Shown: positions 17,326 through 27,674 of the stretch, piece by piece | Layout: each line of letters opens with the position of its first letter | How positions within the stretch are numbered: the stretch's first letter is position 1 | Origin: an uncultured Thermomicrobiaceae bacterium | GTDB taxonomy: Bacteria; Chloroflexota; Chloroflexia; Thermomicrobiales; Thermomicrobiaceae | Assembly: GCA_938082375.1 (NCBI GenBank) | Contig: CALKCJ010000044.1 | Span: forward strand, 1 to 64,000 | DNA: 64,000 bases | Reading direction: 5' to 3' | Position numbers and translations under genes: made by a program | The notes under the pieces: generated by a model | Told to the model about the DNA's origin: nothing | The model's database searches: none | Seen by the model: the letters and a program-made list of their open reading frames with translations, nothing else

Positions 17326-20300
17326 TCGAGCTTCTCCAGCTTCCGCACGACGCAGTAGGTGTCGCGCGTGCTGACACCGATCGGTCCCCAGTAGTTGAAG
17401 CCGTAGGTGAACTGCGCATAGCCACCGGCGAGTTCCACCGGGTTCAGCCGCGTGCGGGTAAGGCTGTTGTGCGCCCCAGCGCGGCGCCCGCCGCGCTCCT
17501 GCGACTTCGGGATGTAGATGGTGCGTTCCACCGCGTGATAGTAGAGGCAGGTACCGGGCTGGACACGCCGGCTGACGCAGGCACGGGTCACGACGACGCC
17601 GTTGTCGTTATAGACCTCGACCCAATCGTTGTCCTTGATCCCGATACGCTCGGCGTCCTCATCGTTGATCCAGAGTGGATCCATGCCGCGCGAGAGTGTC
17701 AGCATTCGGTGGTTGTCCTTGTATGTCGAGTGGATATTCCACTTCCCGTGCGGGGTGATGTAGTTGAGAACCAAAGACCGATCATCCACCCGGCTCCGCA
17801 GGATATCCCCTGTCTTGCGCCAGTCGAACTTCGGCTTGTACGTCGGCAGGTGCTCGCCGAAGTCGAGATACCACTGGTGGTCGAGATAGAAGGTCTGGCG
17901 CCCTGTCAGCGTGCGCCAGGGCACAAGCCGCTCGACGTTCAGGCACCAGGCCGCGTACGCCCTGTTCTCGAGCGGCAGCCCCGTCCAGCACGGGCTGACG
18001 AGTGTGCGGCGCGGCTGGCGAGTAAGGTCACCGAAGGTCATGCGCACATCTTGGACGCCCTCGGCGAGGTCGGCCAGCGGCACGCCGGTACGCTCCTCCT
18101 CGTGCCGGAAGGCCAGGTAGCTCACCTTGCCGTTCGTTTCTGGCGCAAGTTGCAGGAGCACGTTCGCCGCGTCCAAGGCGTCCTCGAGCGCCGGGTACTT
18201 CCGGCCGCCCCACGCCACGCAGCGGGTACGCCAGGGGTCAGGCGTGCCGCCCACCGGATGCTGGAGCAGCTCGTTGTAGACCTCGGCGACCGGCACGTGC
18301 ACACCGTTGCCGGAGACGCCGTCTTGCCGGATGAGCGGCCCAAGCGAAATGAAGCGCTGGTATAGGTTGACGTAGTCCCGCTCGACGACCCTCAAGTGGG
18401 GCATGGTGCGCCCGGGAACCGGCTCGCACTCTCCCTCGGCCCAGTCGCGCACGTCTGGCTGGGCGAGCTCGTCCGGCGTATCGTGCATCAGCGGCATCAT
18501 CACCAGATCGTGCACTGGCTGCGGGAAGACGGCGGGCGCGAGCTCGCTGACCTTCTGGGCGATCGATTTGAAGATGTCCCAGTCGCTACGGGTCTCCCAG
18601 ACCGGCGGCACCGCCTCACCGAGCGGGTGGACGAAGGAGTGGAGGTCAGTCGTATTGAGGTCATTCTTCTCGTACCAGAAGGCCGTCGGCAGGATGATGT
18701 CGGAGTAGAGCGCCGACGAGTCCATCCGGAAGTTGATATCGACGACGAGATCCATCTTGCCGCGCGGTGCCGGCTCACGAAACTGGACGGTTCGCACCGC
18801 GCTCTGCGCCCGTTCCGGGGCGATCGCGTTGTCGTGCGTGCCGAGGTAGTGGCGCAAGAAGAACTCGTGCCCCTTCGCGCTGGAGGCGATGGCGTTGCCG
18901 CGCCAGATGAACCAGACGCGCGGCCAGTTCTCCGGAGCGTCCGGATCCTCGGCGGCGAAGCGGAGTTGCCCGTCCCGGAGCTGCGCGACCACGCGCTGGA
19001 CGATCTCCGCCTCGTTGCGCGCGCCGGCCTCGACGGCGTTGCGCACGACCTCGAGTGGGTTGCGGTGGAACTGCGGATAGAACGGCATCCACCCCAAGCG
19101 GACTGCCTTGGCGACGGCGTCGGCTGCATGTCCCCTGGCCCAGCGGGCGTCGGGGGGCAGCGCGACATACTGGCCCAGCTCGCTGTCGTATCGCCACTGG
19201 TCACTGTGGATGTAGTGCCAGAGCGGCGACTGCTGTCGCCGGGGAGGCTTCACCCAGTCCAGCGCGAATGCCAGGCTCGTCCAGGGCGCGACCAGCGTCA
19301 ACTTCTCCTGCCCCACGTAGTGGTTCATGCCTCCGCCGTTGCGCCCGCAGCAGCCACAGAGGAGCAGGGCAGTGATGGCCGCGCGATAGATCAAGTTGTT
19401 GTGGAACCAGTGGTTGACACTGGCGCCGACGATGATCATCGACCGGCCTTGGGTCACTTCCGCGTTGTGGGCGAACTCGCGCGCCAGGCGGATCACCGTC
19501 TCGCGGCCGATACCCGTGAATTTCTCCTGCCAGGCGGGGGTAAACGGGAGATCGTCGTCGTAGCTCGCCGGATAATCACCTGGCTGGCCGCGCGAGAGGC
19601 CGAAGTTGGCCAGAAGGAGATCGAAGACCGTGGTCACCAGCACCGTACGACCTTCGAGCACGAGCTGCCGGGCGGGGACACCGCGTCGCAGCCCCTGGCC
19701 GGAGGCGAAGTCGTGAAACTGCACCGGGACGACGGCGTCGTGGCGGTCGAGGAGGCTCAAAGCCGGGTCGATCGGCGCGTCGTCGAGCCCGTCCTCCAGC
19801 TTGAGATTCCACTTGCCTTTCTCCGTCGACCAGCGGAAGCCGACCTGCCCCTTGGGCATCCGCGGCTCGCCGCTGTGCACATCCAAAACCAGCAGCTTCC
19901 AGTCGCCGTTCTCCACTGAAGCGTAGCGCTGCAGGCGGTTGGCGCGCAGGAGGCGGCCCGGACGGTACAACTCGCCGTCCGGCTCCAGCTCGACCAGGAA
20001 GGGGAGATCGGTGTACCGCTTGACGTAGTCGATGAAGTACGGCACCTGGCGGTCGACGTAGAACTCTTTGAGGATCACGTGGTTGGCCGCCATCCAGAAC
20101 GCGCCGTCCTGGCCGGCCTGGATGGGGATCCACCAGTCAGCATACTTGGCAACCTGGCTGAAGTCGGGAGCGATGACGACGAACTTGGCTCCTTCGTGAC
20201 GCGCCTCCGCGATAAAGTGGACGTCTGGCGTGCGCGTCATGTTCAGGTTGGAACCCATGGAGACGATGTACTTGCCGTTGTACCAGTCCGCGCTCTCGCA

Positions 20301-20963
20301 GACGTCCGTCTGGTCGCCCCAGACCTCCGGGAAGGCGTTCGGGAGATCGGCGTACCAGTCGTAGAAGCTCAAGTTGAACCCCCCGAAGAGCTGTAGGAAG
20401 CGCGAGCCGGCCGCGTAGGAGAGGTAGGACATGGCCGGAATGGGAGAGAAGCCGACCACGCGGTCGGGGCCCCAGCGGCGTGCCGTATGGAGACAGGCGG
20501 CGGCGATGATTTCGAGTACCTCGTCCCAGGACGCGCGGCGGAACCCTCCCTTGCCGCGCGCCTGCTGGATGCGCTGGCGCTTTTGCTCGTCCTCCATGAC
20601 CGCTGCCCAGGCGTCGACCGGATGGGCGAAGCGCGCTCGCGCCTCACGCCAGAAGTCGAGCAAGGCGCCACGCGCGTACGGGTATTTCACCCGGATCGGG
20701 CTGTAGACGTACCACGACGCAGAGATGCCACGCTGGCACCCACGTGGCTCGTAGGGGGGCAAATTCGAGCCAATGTGTGGGTAATCCGTCTGCTGCATCT
20801 CCCACGTGATGATCCCGTCCTTGACGTAGACGGCCCACGAGCACCCGCCGGTGCAGTTCACCCCGTGTGTGCTGCGCACGATGCGGTCGTGCGCCCACCG
20901 GTTGCGATAGAACTCCTCCCAGCGCCGCGCCTTCGGATTGGCCAGGTCTTGGATCCATCCCAT
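17319..20963 (-). CDS. narG: respiratory nitrate reductase / nitrite oxidoreductase alpha subunit
   Basis: A 1214-residue molybdopterin catalytic subunit, close to the usual NarG length. The FS0 cluster ligands are H33, C37, C41 and C76 (HGVNCTGGC and PRGCQRG), with spacings identical to E. coli NarG (50/54/58/93). The [19 protein letters not shown] segment contains the molybdenum-ligand aspartate position (about D206), followed by [15 protein letters not shown]. No Tat signal is present, so it faces the cytoplasm like NarG and Nitrobacter NxrA, unlike periplasmic Nitrospira NXR. Sequence by eye cannot say which direction is physiological. Confidence 0.95.
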   Translation of the reverse strand: MGWIQDLANPKARRWEEFYRNRWAHDRIVRSTHGVNCTGGCSWAVYVKDGIITWEMQQTDYPHIGSNLPPYEPRGCQRGISASWYVYSPIRVKYPYARGALLDFWREARARFAHPVDAWAAVMEDEQKRQRIQQARGKGGFRRASWDEVLEIIAAACLHTARRWGPDRVVGFSPIPAMSYLSYAAGSRFLQLFGGFNLSFYDWYADLPNAFPEVWGDQTDVCESADWYNGKYIVSMGSNLNMTRTPDVHFIAEARHEGAKFVVIAPDFSQVAKYADWWIPIQAGQDGAFWMAANHVILKEFYVDRQVPYFIDYVKRYTDLPFLVELEPDGELYRPGRLLRANRLQRYASVENGDWKLLVLDVHSGEPRMPKGQVGFRWSTEKGKWNLKLEDGLDDAPIDPALSLLDRHDAVVPVQFHDFASGQGLRRGVPARQLVLEGRTVLVTTVFDLLLANFGLSRGQPGDYPASYDDDLPFTPAWQEKFTGIGRETVIRLAREFAHNAEVTQGRSMIIVGASVNHWFHNNLIYRAAITALLLCGCCGRNGGGMNHYVGQEKLTLVAPWTSLAFALDWVKPPRRQQSPLWHYIHSDQWRYDSELGQYVALPPDARWARGHAADAVAKAVRLGWMPFYPQFHRNPLEVVRNAVEAGARNEAEIVQRVVAQLRDGQLRFAAEDPDAPENWPRVWFIWRGNAIASSAKGHEFFLRHYLGTHDNAIAPERAQSAVRTVQFREPAPRGKMDLVVDINFRMDSSALYSDIILPTAFWYEKNDLNTTDLHSFVHPLGEAVPPVWETRSDWDIFKSIAQKVSELAPAVFPQPVHDLVMMPLMHDTPDELAQPDVRDWAEGECEPVPGRTMPHLRVVERDYVNLYQRFISLGPLIRQDGVSGNGVHVPVAEVYNELLQHPVGGTPDPWRTRCVAWGGRKYPALEDALDAANVLLQLAPETNGKVSYLAFRHEEERTGVPLADLAEGVQDVRMTFGDLTRQPRRTLVSPCWTGLPLENRAYAAWCLNVERLVPWRTLTGRQTFYLDHQWYLDFGEHLPTYKPKFDWRKTGDILRSRVDDRSLVLNYITPHGKWNIHSTYKDNHRMLTLSRGMDPLWINDEDAERIGIKDNDWVEVYNDNGVVVTRACVSRRVQPGTCLYYHAVERTIYIPKSQERGGRRAGAHNSLTRTRLNPVELAGGYAQFTYGFNYWGPIGVSTRDTYCVVRKLEKLEW

Positions 20964-21004
20964 CGGTCAACTCTCCCATCCCAAAAGGAGCACGTTTCAG
21001 AGCG

Positions 21005-21661
21005 CTACTGGCTCCGTCCCGCGGTGACGGCCACAACCAGCGGGCGGCGCACCTCGCGCAGCCGGCGCCGCCAGATAACGAGCGCAAGACCCCAGAAGGC
21101 GAGCGAGCCCACCACCGCGATAGCCAGCAAGATCAGCACCACGCCGGTCGGTCGCCGTCCGATCGCCGCTTGAGTAAGAAAGGCGACGACGTCGGCGCGC
21201 TCCTGGTCAGTCAACGGATGCTGTCCCCAGACTGCCTGCATTGTCGGGCGTCCGGTAAAGTCAGTCAGAATCTGGATCACGGCTTGCTGGCCAGCCAGGG
21301 TCTGCGCAGCCAGGCCGATCGCCGTCAGGTCAGGGCCGAGCTGGCCGCCGCCCAGCGCGCCGATCCCGCCGACGCTGTGACATGCCAGGCACGGTGGCCC
21401 ACCTTTCTGGAACCGCGCTACCCCCGTGAACAGCTCCTTGCCCCGCACTGGATCACCAGGCAACAGTTGTCCGACCTGGCCGGTGGACGTCGCTTCAGGC
21501 GCTCGGCTCGCCGTAATCGCTGTCCGCGGTGCGAGAAGGAACGCAATGGCCACTGCAAGCGAAGCGAAGGTGAGAGAAACCGCCAGCATCCAGATTCCGG
21601 CGACCACGCCCCCGCGACGACATCGTGACTTCCATGAAATTGCTCGCTTCCCCATCCTCAC
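21005..21661 (-). CDS. membrane-anchored monoheme cytochrome c
   Basis: A protein of about 218 residues. An N-terminal membrane anchor (about 18-44) is followed by a periplasmic class I cytochrome c domain with a single CLACH heme site (91-95), and a C-terminal hydrophobic helix followed by a basic tail. It should carry electrons at the outer face of the membrane. Placement directly before narG (41-base gap) copies the nxr clusters of Nitrobacter; Thermus nar operons also begin with a cytochrome (NarC), but that is a diheme. GTG at 21661 has GGAGG eight bases upstream; ATG at 21655 is the alternative. Confidence 0.82.
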   Translation of the reverse strand: MRMGKRAISWKSRCRRGGVVAGIWMLAVSLTFASLAVAIAFLLAPRTAITASRAPEATSTGQVGQLLPGDPVRGKELFTGVARFQKGGPPCLACHSVGGIGALGGGQLGPDLTAIGLAAQTLAGQQAVIQILTDFTGRPTMQAVWGQHPLTDQERADVVAFLTQAAIGRRPTGVVLILLAIAVVGSLAFWGLALVIWRRRLREVRRPLVVAVTAGRSQ

Positions 21662-22011
21662 ACCAACCGCCTCCGTCAGCGACGTTCGCACAAGCGCGCC
21701 CGGTGCAGAGACCAACAAGCACTCGCTCAAGCACGGCCCGGCGGAACCCGCAGTGCACCGGGCTGCTGATTCCACACCCTAGGCTAATGTGGCGCTCTTC
21801 CAGATGACTTCCATGCCAGCCTTTTTACGGAAGAAAGCTGGAACCGTGCCGCTGCCGCGACTGCACCCGACAGCAGTTCAAATTGCCGGTCAGGAAAACA
21901 GCACGACCTCGCTCAGGGTGCTGAGGGGGTACGGGATGGCTGGGTGTGGCGTAGGCGCAAGGAAGGCTCGTCGGAGCCGCTCAGCGAGACGAGAGGGGAG
22001 AGCAAAACTGC
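21662..22011. other. intergenic region upstream of the nar cluster
   Basis: 350 bases with no supported gene. They must hold the nar promoter on the minus strand; I see no FNR-type TTGAT-N4-ATCAA site and no clear -10/-35 pair. An imperfect hairpin (CCAGC-ttttt...aaa-GCTGG, 21816-21841, one bulge) may end the upstream regulator transcript. Confidence 0.4.
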
Positions 22012-24168
22012 TTACTCTTGTACCTCCGATATCCCTACCTGGGCCCTGATCCGGAGTGCCAGCTTCACCGTCTCGACCGAGGGTGCAATGCCGAGTTCGT
22101 CGGCAAGCGCGCGCACGCAGGCAGCGTACTGCCTCATCGCTTGGTCTCGTCGCCCGGACGCCCAGTAGGTAACCATCAGCTCACGGTGCAGCTCTTCATC
22201 GAGATCGTCGAGGGAGAGGGCGCGGAGCAGCACTTCGGTGCTCTGCTCCCACATCCGCGCCTCGCGGTAGAGCACAGCCAAGCGGCGTAACGCGTCGATA
22301 TACCGGCGGCGAAGCTGTGCCCGACGGGCAACGCACCAGGACGCAGACGCCTCGTCTTCGAGGTAATCTCCACGATAGAGCGCTATTGCGCGCTGGTATG
22401 CCAGCATAGCCTCCTGCCGATCGCCCGCCTGCTCGCATCGGCAGGCTGCGTCGAGCAGGTGCTCGAACTGCTCAGCGTCGACCACGACCGAAGGCGACGA
22501 TGTGAGGGCATATCGGTCGTCGACCGCGACCACGACCTTCCAGTGGTGCCGTGCCCCTGCGGGTTCGAGGAGCCGCCGCAGTTCGTGGACGACGACATGG
22601 AACTGCGGCCGCTTTGTCTCAGGATCGCTCTCGGGCCAGAGCCATTCGATCAACCGGTCGCGTGGCAGGAAGTGCCCCCGGTAGGTCGTCAGGATCTTCA
22701 GCAGTGTCAAGACACGCTTGCGCGCGATGCTCGCGGCTGTTACGACCCGACCGCCAAGTTCGAGCTCGAAGCCATCGAAGCACCGAATGTGCACCTCGGC
22801 AGCACCGATCGCCTTTACCGGCGGCGCCGACAGCGTCAGTCGTGCACGGGTACGCTGGTTCAACTCCCGCAACGCTTCGCTCACCTCGGTCGTCGCCTCG
22901 CGCAAGAGGACGAGTGTACCGTGGGGAAGCAACCATCCGGGTAAGTGGTGTTTCACCCGGATGAGGCCGAGAACACGGTCGCCGTAAACCAGTGGAGCGC
23001 AACACCACAGCCCAAAGTCCTCGCGGGCCCGGCGAGGCGGCAGCAGCCACTGCGGGCAGGCCCCTTGTAGGACAACCCCTCGCTCGGTGGTCCATGCCGG
23101 GCACACCGCGAACGTCCCGCGTGCGAGGACTGAGCACTGCGGCACTGAGGCCGAATCCGTGGCGACCCGCTGCGCTGGGGCGCCGTTGGCCGGCAGATAG
23201 AATTCACCGCTCGTGGCACCGGTATAACGGATGACCTCGTCGAGCAGCGAGCGGACGGCACCAGTCAGGTCAGGACTCTCGCCCCACCGTGCGACACATG
23301 CCCGCGTGCTCTCGTGAAGCTGTGCCCGTGCCGCCTCGATTCTCAAGCCGAGCACCGCGCACACTGCAGTGATCACCGGCGTGAGGTGCTGGATCTCCGG
23401 CCTAGGGATCCGGAATGCCAATCCAATCCCTCCGTGGCAGCCGCTCGGCCCGATGATCGGTGCACTGATATATTGGCGGAACCCCTCACGCTTCACCGAA
23501 TCGCGGATGAATCTGGCCTCTCTCGACAGTTCACCGGAGATCAAGAGCGAGCCGGTCGCAAGGGTGAGGCCTGGAAACCCTTCACCTCTTCGAAAACGGG
23601 CCCGTTCCTGGGTGAAGGCCTGGCGTGCGTCGCCAATGTGACACACCAGTACCACCGCAGTACCCTCTGGTTCGACCAGGTAGAGCTCCGCTGCACTGGC
23701 CTGTGCTGCAGTGAGAAGATAGTCCAAGGCCTCAATGAACCCCTGCGGGAGTCCCTGGACTGCGAGACGCGTCGCGAGTGTCGCCAGCCCGGCCAAGCTA
23801 TAGACAAGGTTGTCACCACCAGGCATCTCCGGCTGCAGCACAGCAAGCGCACCGCCCGTCGGCAGTGCCGTGAGCCGGCATTGGACCAGGAGTTGGCCGT
23901 ACAGCGGCGAGCGAATAGTTAGAGTCGCGCTGCTGGTAATTCGCCCCTCCAGCAGCGCCGCCCTCAGAGGGCAAACCGGCGTACAGATGAGCTGGCCTTT
24001 GACGTCGGTACCGCCGACGAGCTGGTAACACAGGCGCCCGATCGCTTCGGAGCGGGATATCCCGACGAGTGGCGTGAGACTCTCGTCCCACTCGACCACA
24101 CGTCCGTCTGCGTCTAAGACGAGGTGTCCTCCCAGGAACGGCAGCGACGCAAGCATATGCACTTCCAC
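22012..24168 (-). CDS. PAS-GAF-wHTH-BTAD (SARP-type) transcriptional regulator
   Basis: A 718-residue regulator. Domains in order: a PAS domain (about 8-110) with a cysteine cluster (GRLCYQLVGG...ICTPVCPL), two GAF-like domains (about 130-285 and 300-440, the second with several cysteines, CSVLA...VCPAW...GACPQW), an OmpR-type winged helix (about 465-560, with LLKILTTYRGHFLPRDRLIEWLWP) and a C-terminal bacterial transcriptional activator domain with TPR-like helices (YRGDYLEDEASASWC...ELGIAPS). The paired cysteines suggest a redox, NO or metal-cluster sensor. It lies directly upstream of the nar cluster on the same strand, so it is its best candidate regulator; this is inference. Confidence 0.8.
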   Translation of the reverse strand: MEVHMLASLPFLGGHLVLDADGRVVEWDESLTPLVGISRSEAIGRLCYQLVGGTDVKGQLICTPVCPLRAALLEGRITSSATLTIRSPLYGQLLVQCRLTALPTGGALAVLQPEMPGGDNLVYSLAGLATLATRLAVQGLPQGFIEALDYLLTAAQASAAELYLVEPEGTAVVLVCHIGDARQAFTQERARFRRGEGFPGLTLATGSLLISGELSREARFIRDSVKREGFRQYISAPIIGPSGCHGGIGLAFRIPRPEIQHLTPVITAVCAVLGLRIEAARAQLHESTRACVARWGESPDLTGAVRSLLDEVIRYTGATSGEFYLPANGAPAQRVATDSASVPQCSVLARGTFAVCPAWTTERGVVLQGACPQWLLPPRRAREDFGLWCCAPLVYGDRVLGLIRVKHHLPGWLLPHGTLVLLREATTEVSEALRELNQRTRARLTLSAPPVKAIGAAEVHIRCFDGFELELGGRVVTAASIARKRVLTLLKILTTYRGHFLPRDRLIEWLWPESDPETKRPQFHVVVHELRRLLEPAGARHHWKVVVAVDDRYALTSSPSVVVDAEQFEHLLDAACRCEQAGDRQEAMLAYQRAIALYRGDYLEDEASASWCVARRAQLRRRYIDALRRLAVLYREARMWEQSTEVLLRALSLDDLDEELHRELMVTYWASGRRDQAMRQYAACVRALADELGIAPSVETVKLALRIRAQVGISEVQE

Positions 24169-24422
24169 GCGAGGTTCGCCGACGAAGCTTACCCCCAGTG
24201 AGCCGTTCGGGGAGTTCCGCTACCTGGAGTCTAGTGCGCACGCACCCGGGTGTCAAACCAGGCTGGGGCGACCCATCGTCTCAGCCGCGCTCGGTTCACT
24301 TCCAGCTCGTTATTGCGCCTGCCGGCCTTCTGGCCGATACTGGGATCGCTGACTGGCTTGAGGTTGCGAGCCAGTGAACGATAGAAGATCTGCCCTACTT
24401 GCGCCAGCGGAGGGAGCACCCG

Positions 24423-25574
24423 ATGCATGTCTACCAGCGGCTCGGCCTGCGCCGTGTGATCAACGCCGACGCTCGCCTGACACGCCTGGGCGGCTCCATC
24501 ATGCCGCCCCAGGTGCTGGCCGCGATGGCCGAGGCGGCGCAGTGGTACGTAGATATCTTCGAGCTCCAGCGCGCTGTGGGCCGGCGTATCGCCGAACTGA
24601 CCCACAACGAGGCGGCCTATGTCTGTACCGGAGCCTCGGCCGGCCTCTTCCTCTCCACCCTCGCCTGTATGACCGGCTCCGACCTCAAGGCGATCAGCCG
24701 GCTCGTCGACGAGATGCCCGCCCCGACCCTGCCAAAAGACGAGGTGATCATCCACACTGCCCACCGCATCCCCTACGATCCGGCCATCCGGCTGGCCGGT
24801 GCTCGCCTCATCGAGATCGGCAACGTCCTGCAGACCTTTCCGTGGGAGCTGGAGGCGGCCATCACCGAACGTACCGCTGCCGTCGTCTACATGGCTGGCG
24901 AGCACCTGAGCCGAGGAGCACTCCCTTTGCCGCAGGTGATCGAGATCGCTCACGCGCACGGCGTACCGGTCATCGTCGATGCCGCCGCCCAGCTCCCGCC
25001 ACCAGAGAACCTCTGGCGCTTCACCCGCGACCTGGGGGCCGATCTCGCCATCTTCAGCGGCGGCAAGGATCTGCGTGGCCCCCAGGCCAGCGGGCTGATC
25101 CTCGGCCGAGCCGACCTGATCGAGGCCGTCTTCCACCACGGTGCGCCACACCAGCGGCTCGGCCGGCCGATGAAAGTGGGACGCGAGGAGATGGTCGGCC
25201 TGCTTACCGCGCTCGAGCTCTACCTGCACCAAGATCACGCGGCACGCATCGCCCGCTGCGAGGCCGTCGTCCAGGGCTGGGTCGAGCAGTTCAGTCGGTT
25301 ACCGGGAGCAGACGCGCGCCGCGACTTTCCGAACGAAGCAGGGCAGCCAGTGCCCCGACTCCGGCTCGAGCTCGACCCCCAGCAGGCAGGGCTGACCGGT
25401 GCCGAGCTGCGGCAACGGCTCTGGGAGGGTGATCCGCGCATCGCGGTGGCGCCGGCCGGCGCGCACGGCATCTACATCACACCCGATACGATCGAGCCGG
25501 GAGAAGAGGAACTAATCGCCGAGCGCGTCATAGCGATCGTCCAGGCGGCTGCTGGGAGAGCCGTCGCAGGCTGA
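24423..25574 (+). CDS. SelA-like PLP-dependent enzyme
   Basis: A 383-residue fold-type I PLP enzyme of the L-seryl-tRNA(Sec) selenium transferase-like group. The PLP lysine sits in IFSGGKDLRGPQASG, the cofactor aspartate in PVIVDAAAQLPP, and the N-terminus shows GLRRVINADARLTRLGGS, typical of SelA-like proteins. No selenocysteine genes are near, and the length is short of real SelA (about 460), so it is more likely a lyase or ammonia-lyase such as the DgaE type acting on amino-sugar acids. This fits the adjoining sugar transporter and dehydrogenase. ATG 24423 has GGAGGGA seven bases upstream. It ends exactly where the convergent SDR gene ends. Confidence 0.75.
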   Translation: MHVYQRLGLRRVINADARLTRLGGSIMPPQVLAAMAEAAQWYVDIFELQRAVGRRIAELTHNEAAYVCTGASAGLFLSTLACMTGSDLKAISRLVDEMPAPTLPKDEVIIHTAHRIPYDPAIRLAGARLIEIGNVLQTFPWELEAAITERTAAVVYMAGEHLSRGALPLPQVIEIAHAHGVPVIVDAAAQLPPPENLWRFTRDLGADLAIFSGGKDLRGPQASGLILGRADLIEAVFHHGAPHQRLGRPMKVGREEMVGLLTALELYLHQDHAARIARCEAVVQGWVEQFSRLPGADARRDFPNEAGQPVPRLRLELDPQQAGLTGAELRQRLWEGDPRIAVAPAGAHGIYITPDTIEPGEEELIAERVIAIVQAAAGRAVAG

Positions 25575-26369
25575 CTATGCTTCAGCCTGCCCTTCTAACT
25601 CCAGGGTCATGCGGTAACTGCCAGCCAGCAGGCCACCATCAACGACCAGGAGAGCGCCGGTGATCCAGGCCGCCTCGTCCGAGGCGAGGAACAGCGCCGC
25701 GTTGGCGATGTCCTCCGGCTCGCCGACCCGCCCCAGTGGGTACCACTTGGCCAGCCGTTCGAAGATCTGCGGATCGTGCTCGACACGTGGCCCCCAGATC
25801 GGCGTGCGGACGGTGCCAGGACAGATGGCGTTGACCCGGATGCCGAAGCGCCCATACTTGACCGCCATGTTCTTGGTCAACACGTTCATCCCGGCCTTGG
25901 CGGCGCTGTACGCTTCCTCGCCCAGGCCGACGATACCGTTGACCGACGAAATGTTGACGATCGCGCCGCGCCCGCGCTCAATCATCTGCGGCAGGACGGC
26001 ACGGGAGCACAGGTAGACGCTCTTCAGGACAACGGCCAGGTTCCAGTCCCAGGTCGCTTCGTCGAAGGTCAGGATATCGTCCCCGCGGGAGGCGCCCGCG
26101 TTGTTGACCAGGATATCGATCCGGCCGAAGGTGGCCAGCCCCTGCTCGACCAGCGCCTGAACCGCTGCGCTCTGCGATACGTCTGCCTGGATCGCCAGCA
26201 CCTCCCCACCGGCCGCCGCGATGCGCCGGGCTGTCTCCTCCGCGCGCTCACGGTAGAGGTCGTTGACGATTACCTTCGCCCCTTCACGGGCAAAGCGGTC
26301 GGCGATAGCTTGCCCGATGCCCGAGCCACTGCCCGTCACCAGCGCTACCTTGTCGGCGAGCCGCATCAC
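25575..26369 (-). CDS. SDR-family NAD(P)-dependent oxidoreductase
   Basis: A 264-residue classical short-chain dehydrogenase. The cofactor motif TGSGSGIGQAIA is at about 12-23, NNAG follows strand 4, and the catalytic S/Y/K set is in NISSVNGIVGLGEEAYSAAK. The C-terminal substrate loop is typical of sugar or polyol dehydrogenases. ATG 26366 fits the GGAGG site slightly better than the GTG at 26369. It is the last gene downstream of the sugar ABC transporter, after a strong hairpin, and probably oxidises the imported compound. Confidence 0.88.
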   Translation of the reverse strand: MMRLADKVALVTGSGSGIGQAIADRFAREGAKVIVNDLYRERAEETARRIAAAGGEVLAIQADVSQSAAVQALVEQGLATFGRIDILVNNAGASRGDDILTFDEATWDWNLAVVLKSVYLCSRAVLPQMIERGRGAIVNISSVNGIVGLGEEAYSAAKAGMNVLTKNMAVKYGRFGIRVNAICPGTVRTPIWGPRVEHDPQIFERLAKWYPLGRVGEPEDIANAALFLASDEAAWITGALLVVDGGLLAGSYRMTLELEGQAEA

Positions 26370-26403
26370 TCCCTCCTCTCACGTCGCTCCGGAACAGCCG
26401 AAG

Positions 26404-26455
26404 GGCGCACTCCTGCCTTGCCTCGTCAGGGTCGCTGCACGCGCAGGAGTGCGCC
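26404..26455 (-). terminator. 13-bp perfect stem between the ABC ATPase and SDR genes
   Basis: Arms 26404-26416 and 26443-26455 (GGCGCACTCCTGC / GCAGGAGTGCGCC) are fully complementary around a 26-base loop. The structure starts 24 bases after the ATPase stop and ends before the SDR start, so it can limit read-through from transporter to dehydrogenase. There is no T-run. Confidence 0.55.
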
Positions 26456-26478
26456 TCGTGGACGAACCTGGAATCGGC

Positions 26479-27576
26479 TCAGAAAATGGCTGCTTCCGTC
26501 TGTGGATCGAAGGTGTGCAGGTGCTCGGTGCGAACCCGAACCGTGACCACATCTCCTGGATTGAGACGGATACGCGGCTCGCCTTGGGCGATCAGTGTTC
26601 CGGCCGGGCCGCGCAGGTGTACCAGCGTCTCGGCACCGAGCGGTTCGATCAGCTCGACCGGCAACCGCACGGTATCGCCCCTCTGGGCCTCGTTGCTCAC
26701 CGCGACCTCAAGGTCTTCGGGCCGGATACCGAGCAATACCTCACGGCCGACGTAGTCGGCCAGCCGGCTGCGATGGCTCGGCGGCACCTCAAGCGTGACC
26801 TCCCCAGCGATCAGCCGGTACGCTCCGTCTCCGCTGACCACCTTAACGGGGAAGATGTTCATGGCCGGGCTGCCGATGAAGGTGGCGACGAACAGGTTCG
26901 CCGGGCGGTCGTAGAGGTTCTCCGGCGTGTCGAGCTGCTGGAGGACACCCTGGTTCATGACGGCGATGCGGTGCCCCATCGTCATGGCCTCGACCTGGTC
27001 GTGGGTAACGTAGATCGTCGTTACCCCGAGACGGCGCTGCAGCTTGATCAGTTCGCCGCGGGTCTGCACCCGAAGCTTCGCGTCGAGGTTAGAGAGCGGC
27101 TCGTCCATCAAGAAGACTTGTGGCTCGCGGACGATCGCGCGGCCCAGCGCCACGCGCTGCCGCTGGCCACCGGAAAGCTGCCGCGGCTTGCGATTCAAGA
27201 GCTCCTGGATGCCCAGGATCTCGGCCGCCTCCTTGACCCGGCGGTCGATCTCCTGCTTGGGCACCTTGCGCAGCTTGAGGCCGAAGGCCATGTTGTCGTA
27301 GACCGTCATGTGGGGGTAGAGAGCATAGTTCTGGAAGACCATCGCGATGTCGCGATCCTTGGGCGGGATGTGCGTCACCACGCGGTCGCCGATGAGGATG
27401 TCGCCGCTAGTGACCTCCTCAAGCCCGGCGAGACAGCGCAGCGCTGTCGTCTTGCCGCACCCAGACGGCCCAACGAGGACGAGGAACTCGCCGTCCTTCA
27501 CCTCGAGCGTGAGGTCGTTGACCGCTACCACGCTGTCGAAGCGCTTGGTGACGTGGTCGTAGATCACTTCAGCCAT
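26479..27576 (-). CDS. carbohydrate ABC transporter ATP-binding protein (MalK/UgpC type)
   Basis: A 365-residue ATPase. Walker A is GPSGCGKTTALR (about 37-48), the Q loop is MVFQNYALYPHM, the signature is LSGGQRQRVALGRA, and Walker B is FLMDEPLSNLDAKLR with the H loop VTHDQ. A C-terminal TOBE/OB regulatory domain of about 130 residues identifies the MalK/UgpC/MsmK subgroup that energises sugar importers. It follows the two permease genes on the same strand, about 100 bases downstream. Confidence 0.93.
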   Translation of the reverse strand: MAEVIYDHVTKRFDSVVAVNDLTLEVKDGEFLVLVGPSGCGKTTALRCLAGLEEVTSGDILIGDRVVTHIPPKDRDIAMVFQNYALYPHMTVYDNMAFGLKLRKVPKQEIDRRVKEAAEILGIQELLNRKPRQLSGGQRQRVALGRAIVREPQVFLMDEPLSNLDAKLRVQTRGELIKLQRRLGVTTIYVTHDQVEAMTMGHRIAVMNQGVLQQLDTPENLYDRPANLFVATFIGSPAMNIFPVKVVSGDGAYRLIAGEVTLEVPPSHRSRLADYVGREVLLGIRPEDLEVAVSNEAQRGDTVRLPVELIEPLGAETLVHLRGPAGTLIAQGEPRIRLNPGDVVTVRVRTEHLHTFDPQTEAAIF

Positions 27577-27674
27577 CTCAACCCTCCGCTGCGCTTGCTC
27601 GCTCCTGACCTCGCTCAGAACTACTCCGCTCGAGTCTCACCGGCTCAGGGACTGTTGCCAGAGCTAGCACTATC

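Noticed and set aside
18396-19919. A plus-strand frame of about 500 codons inside narG
   Set aside because: It is antisense to NarG, which has all its metal ligands; the frame's composition is that of a complement shadow.
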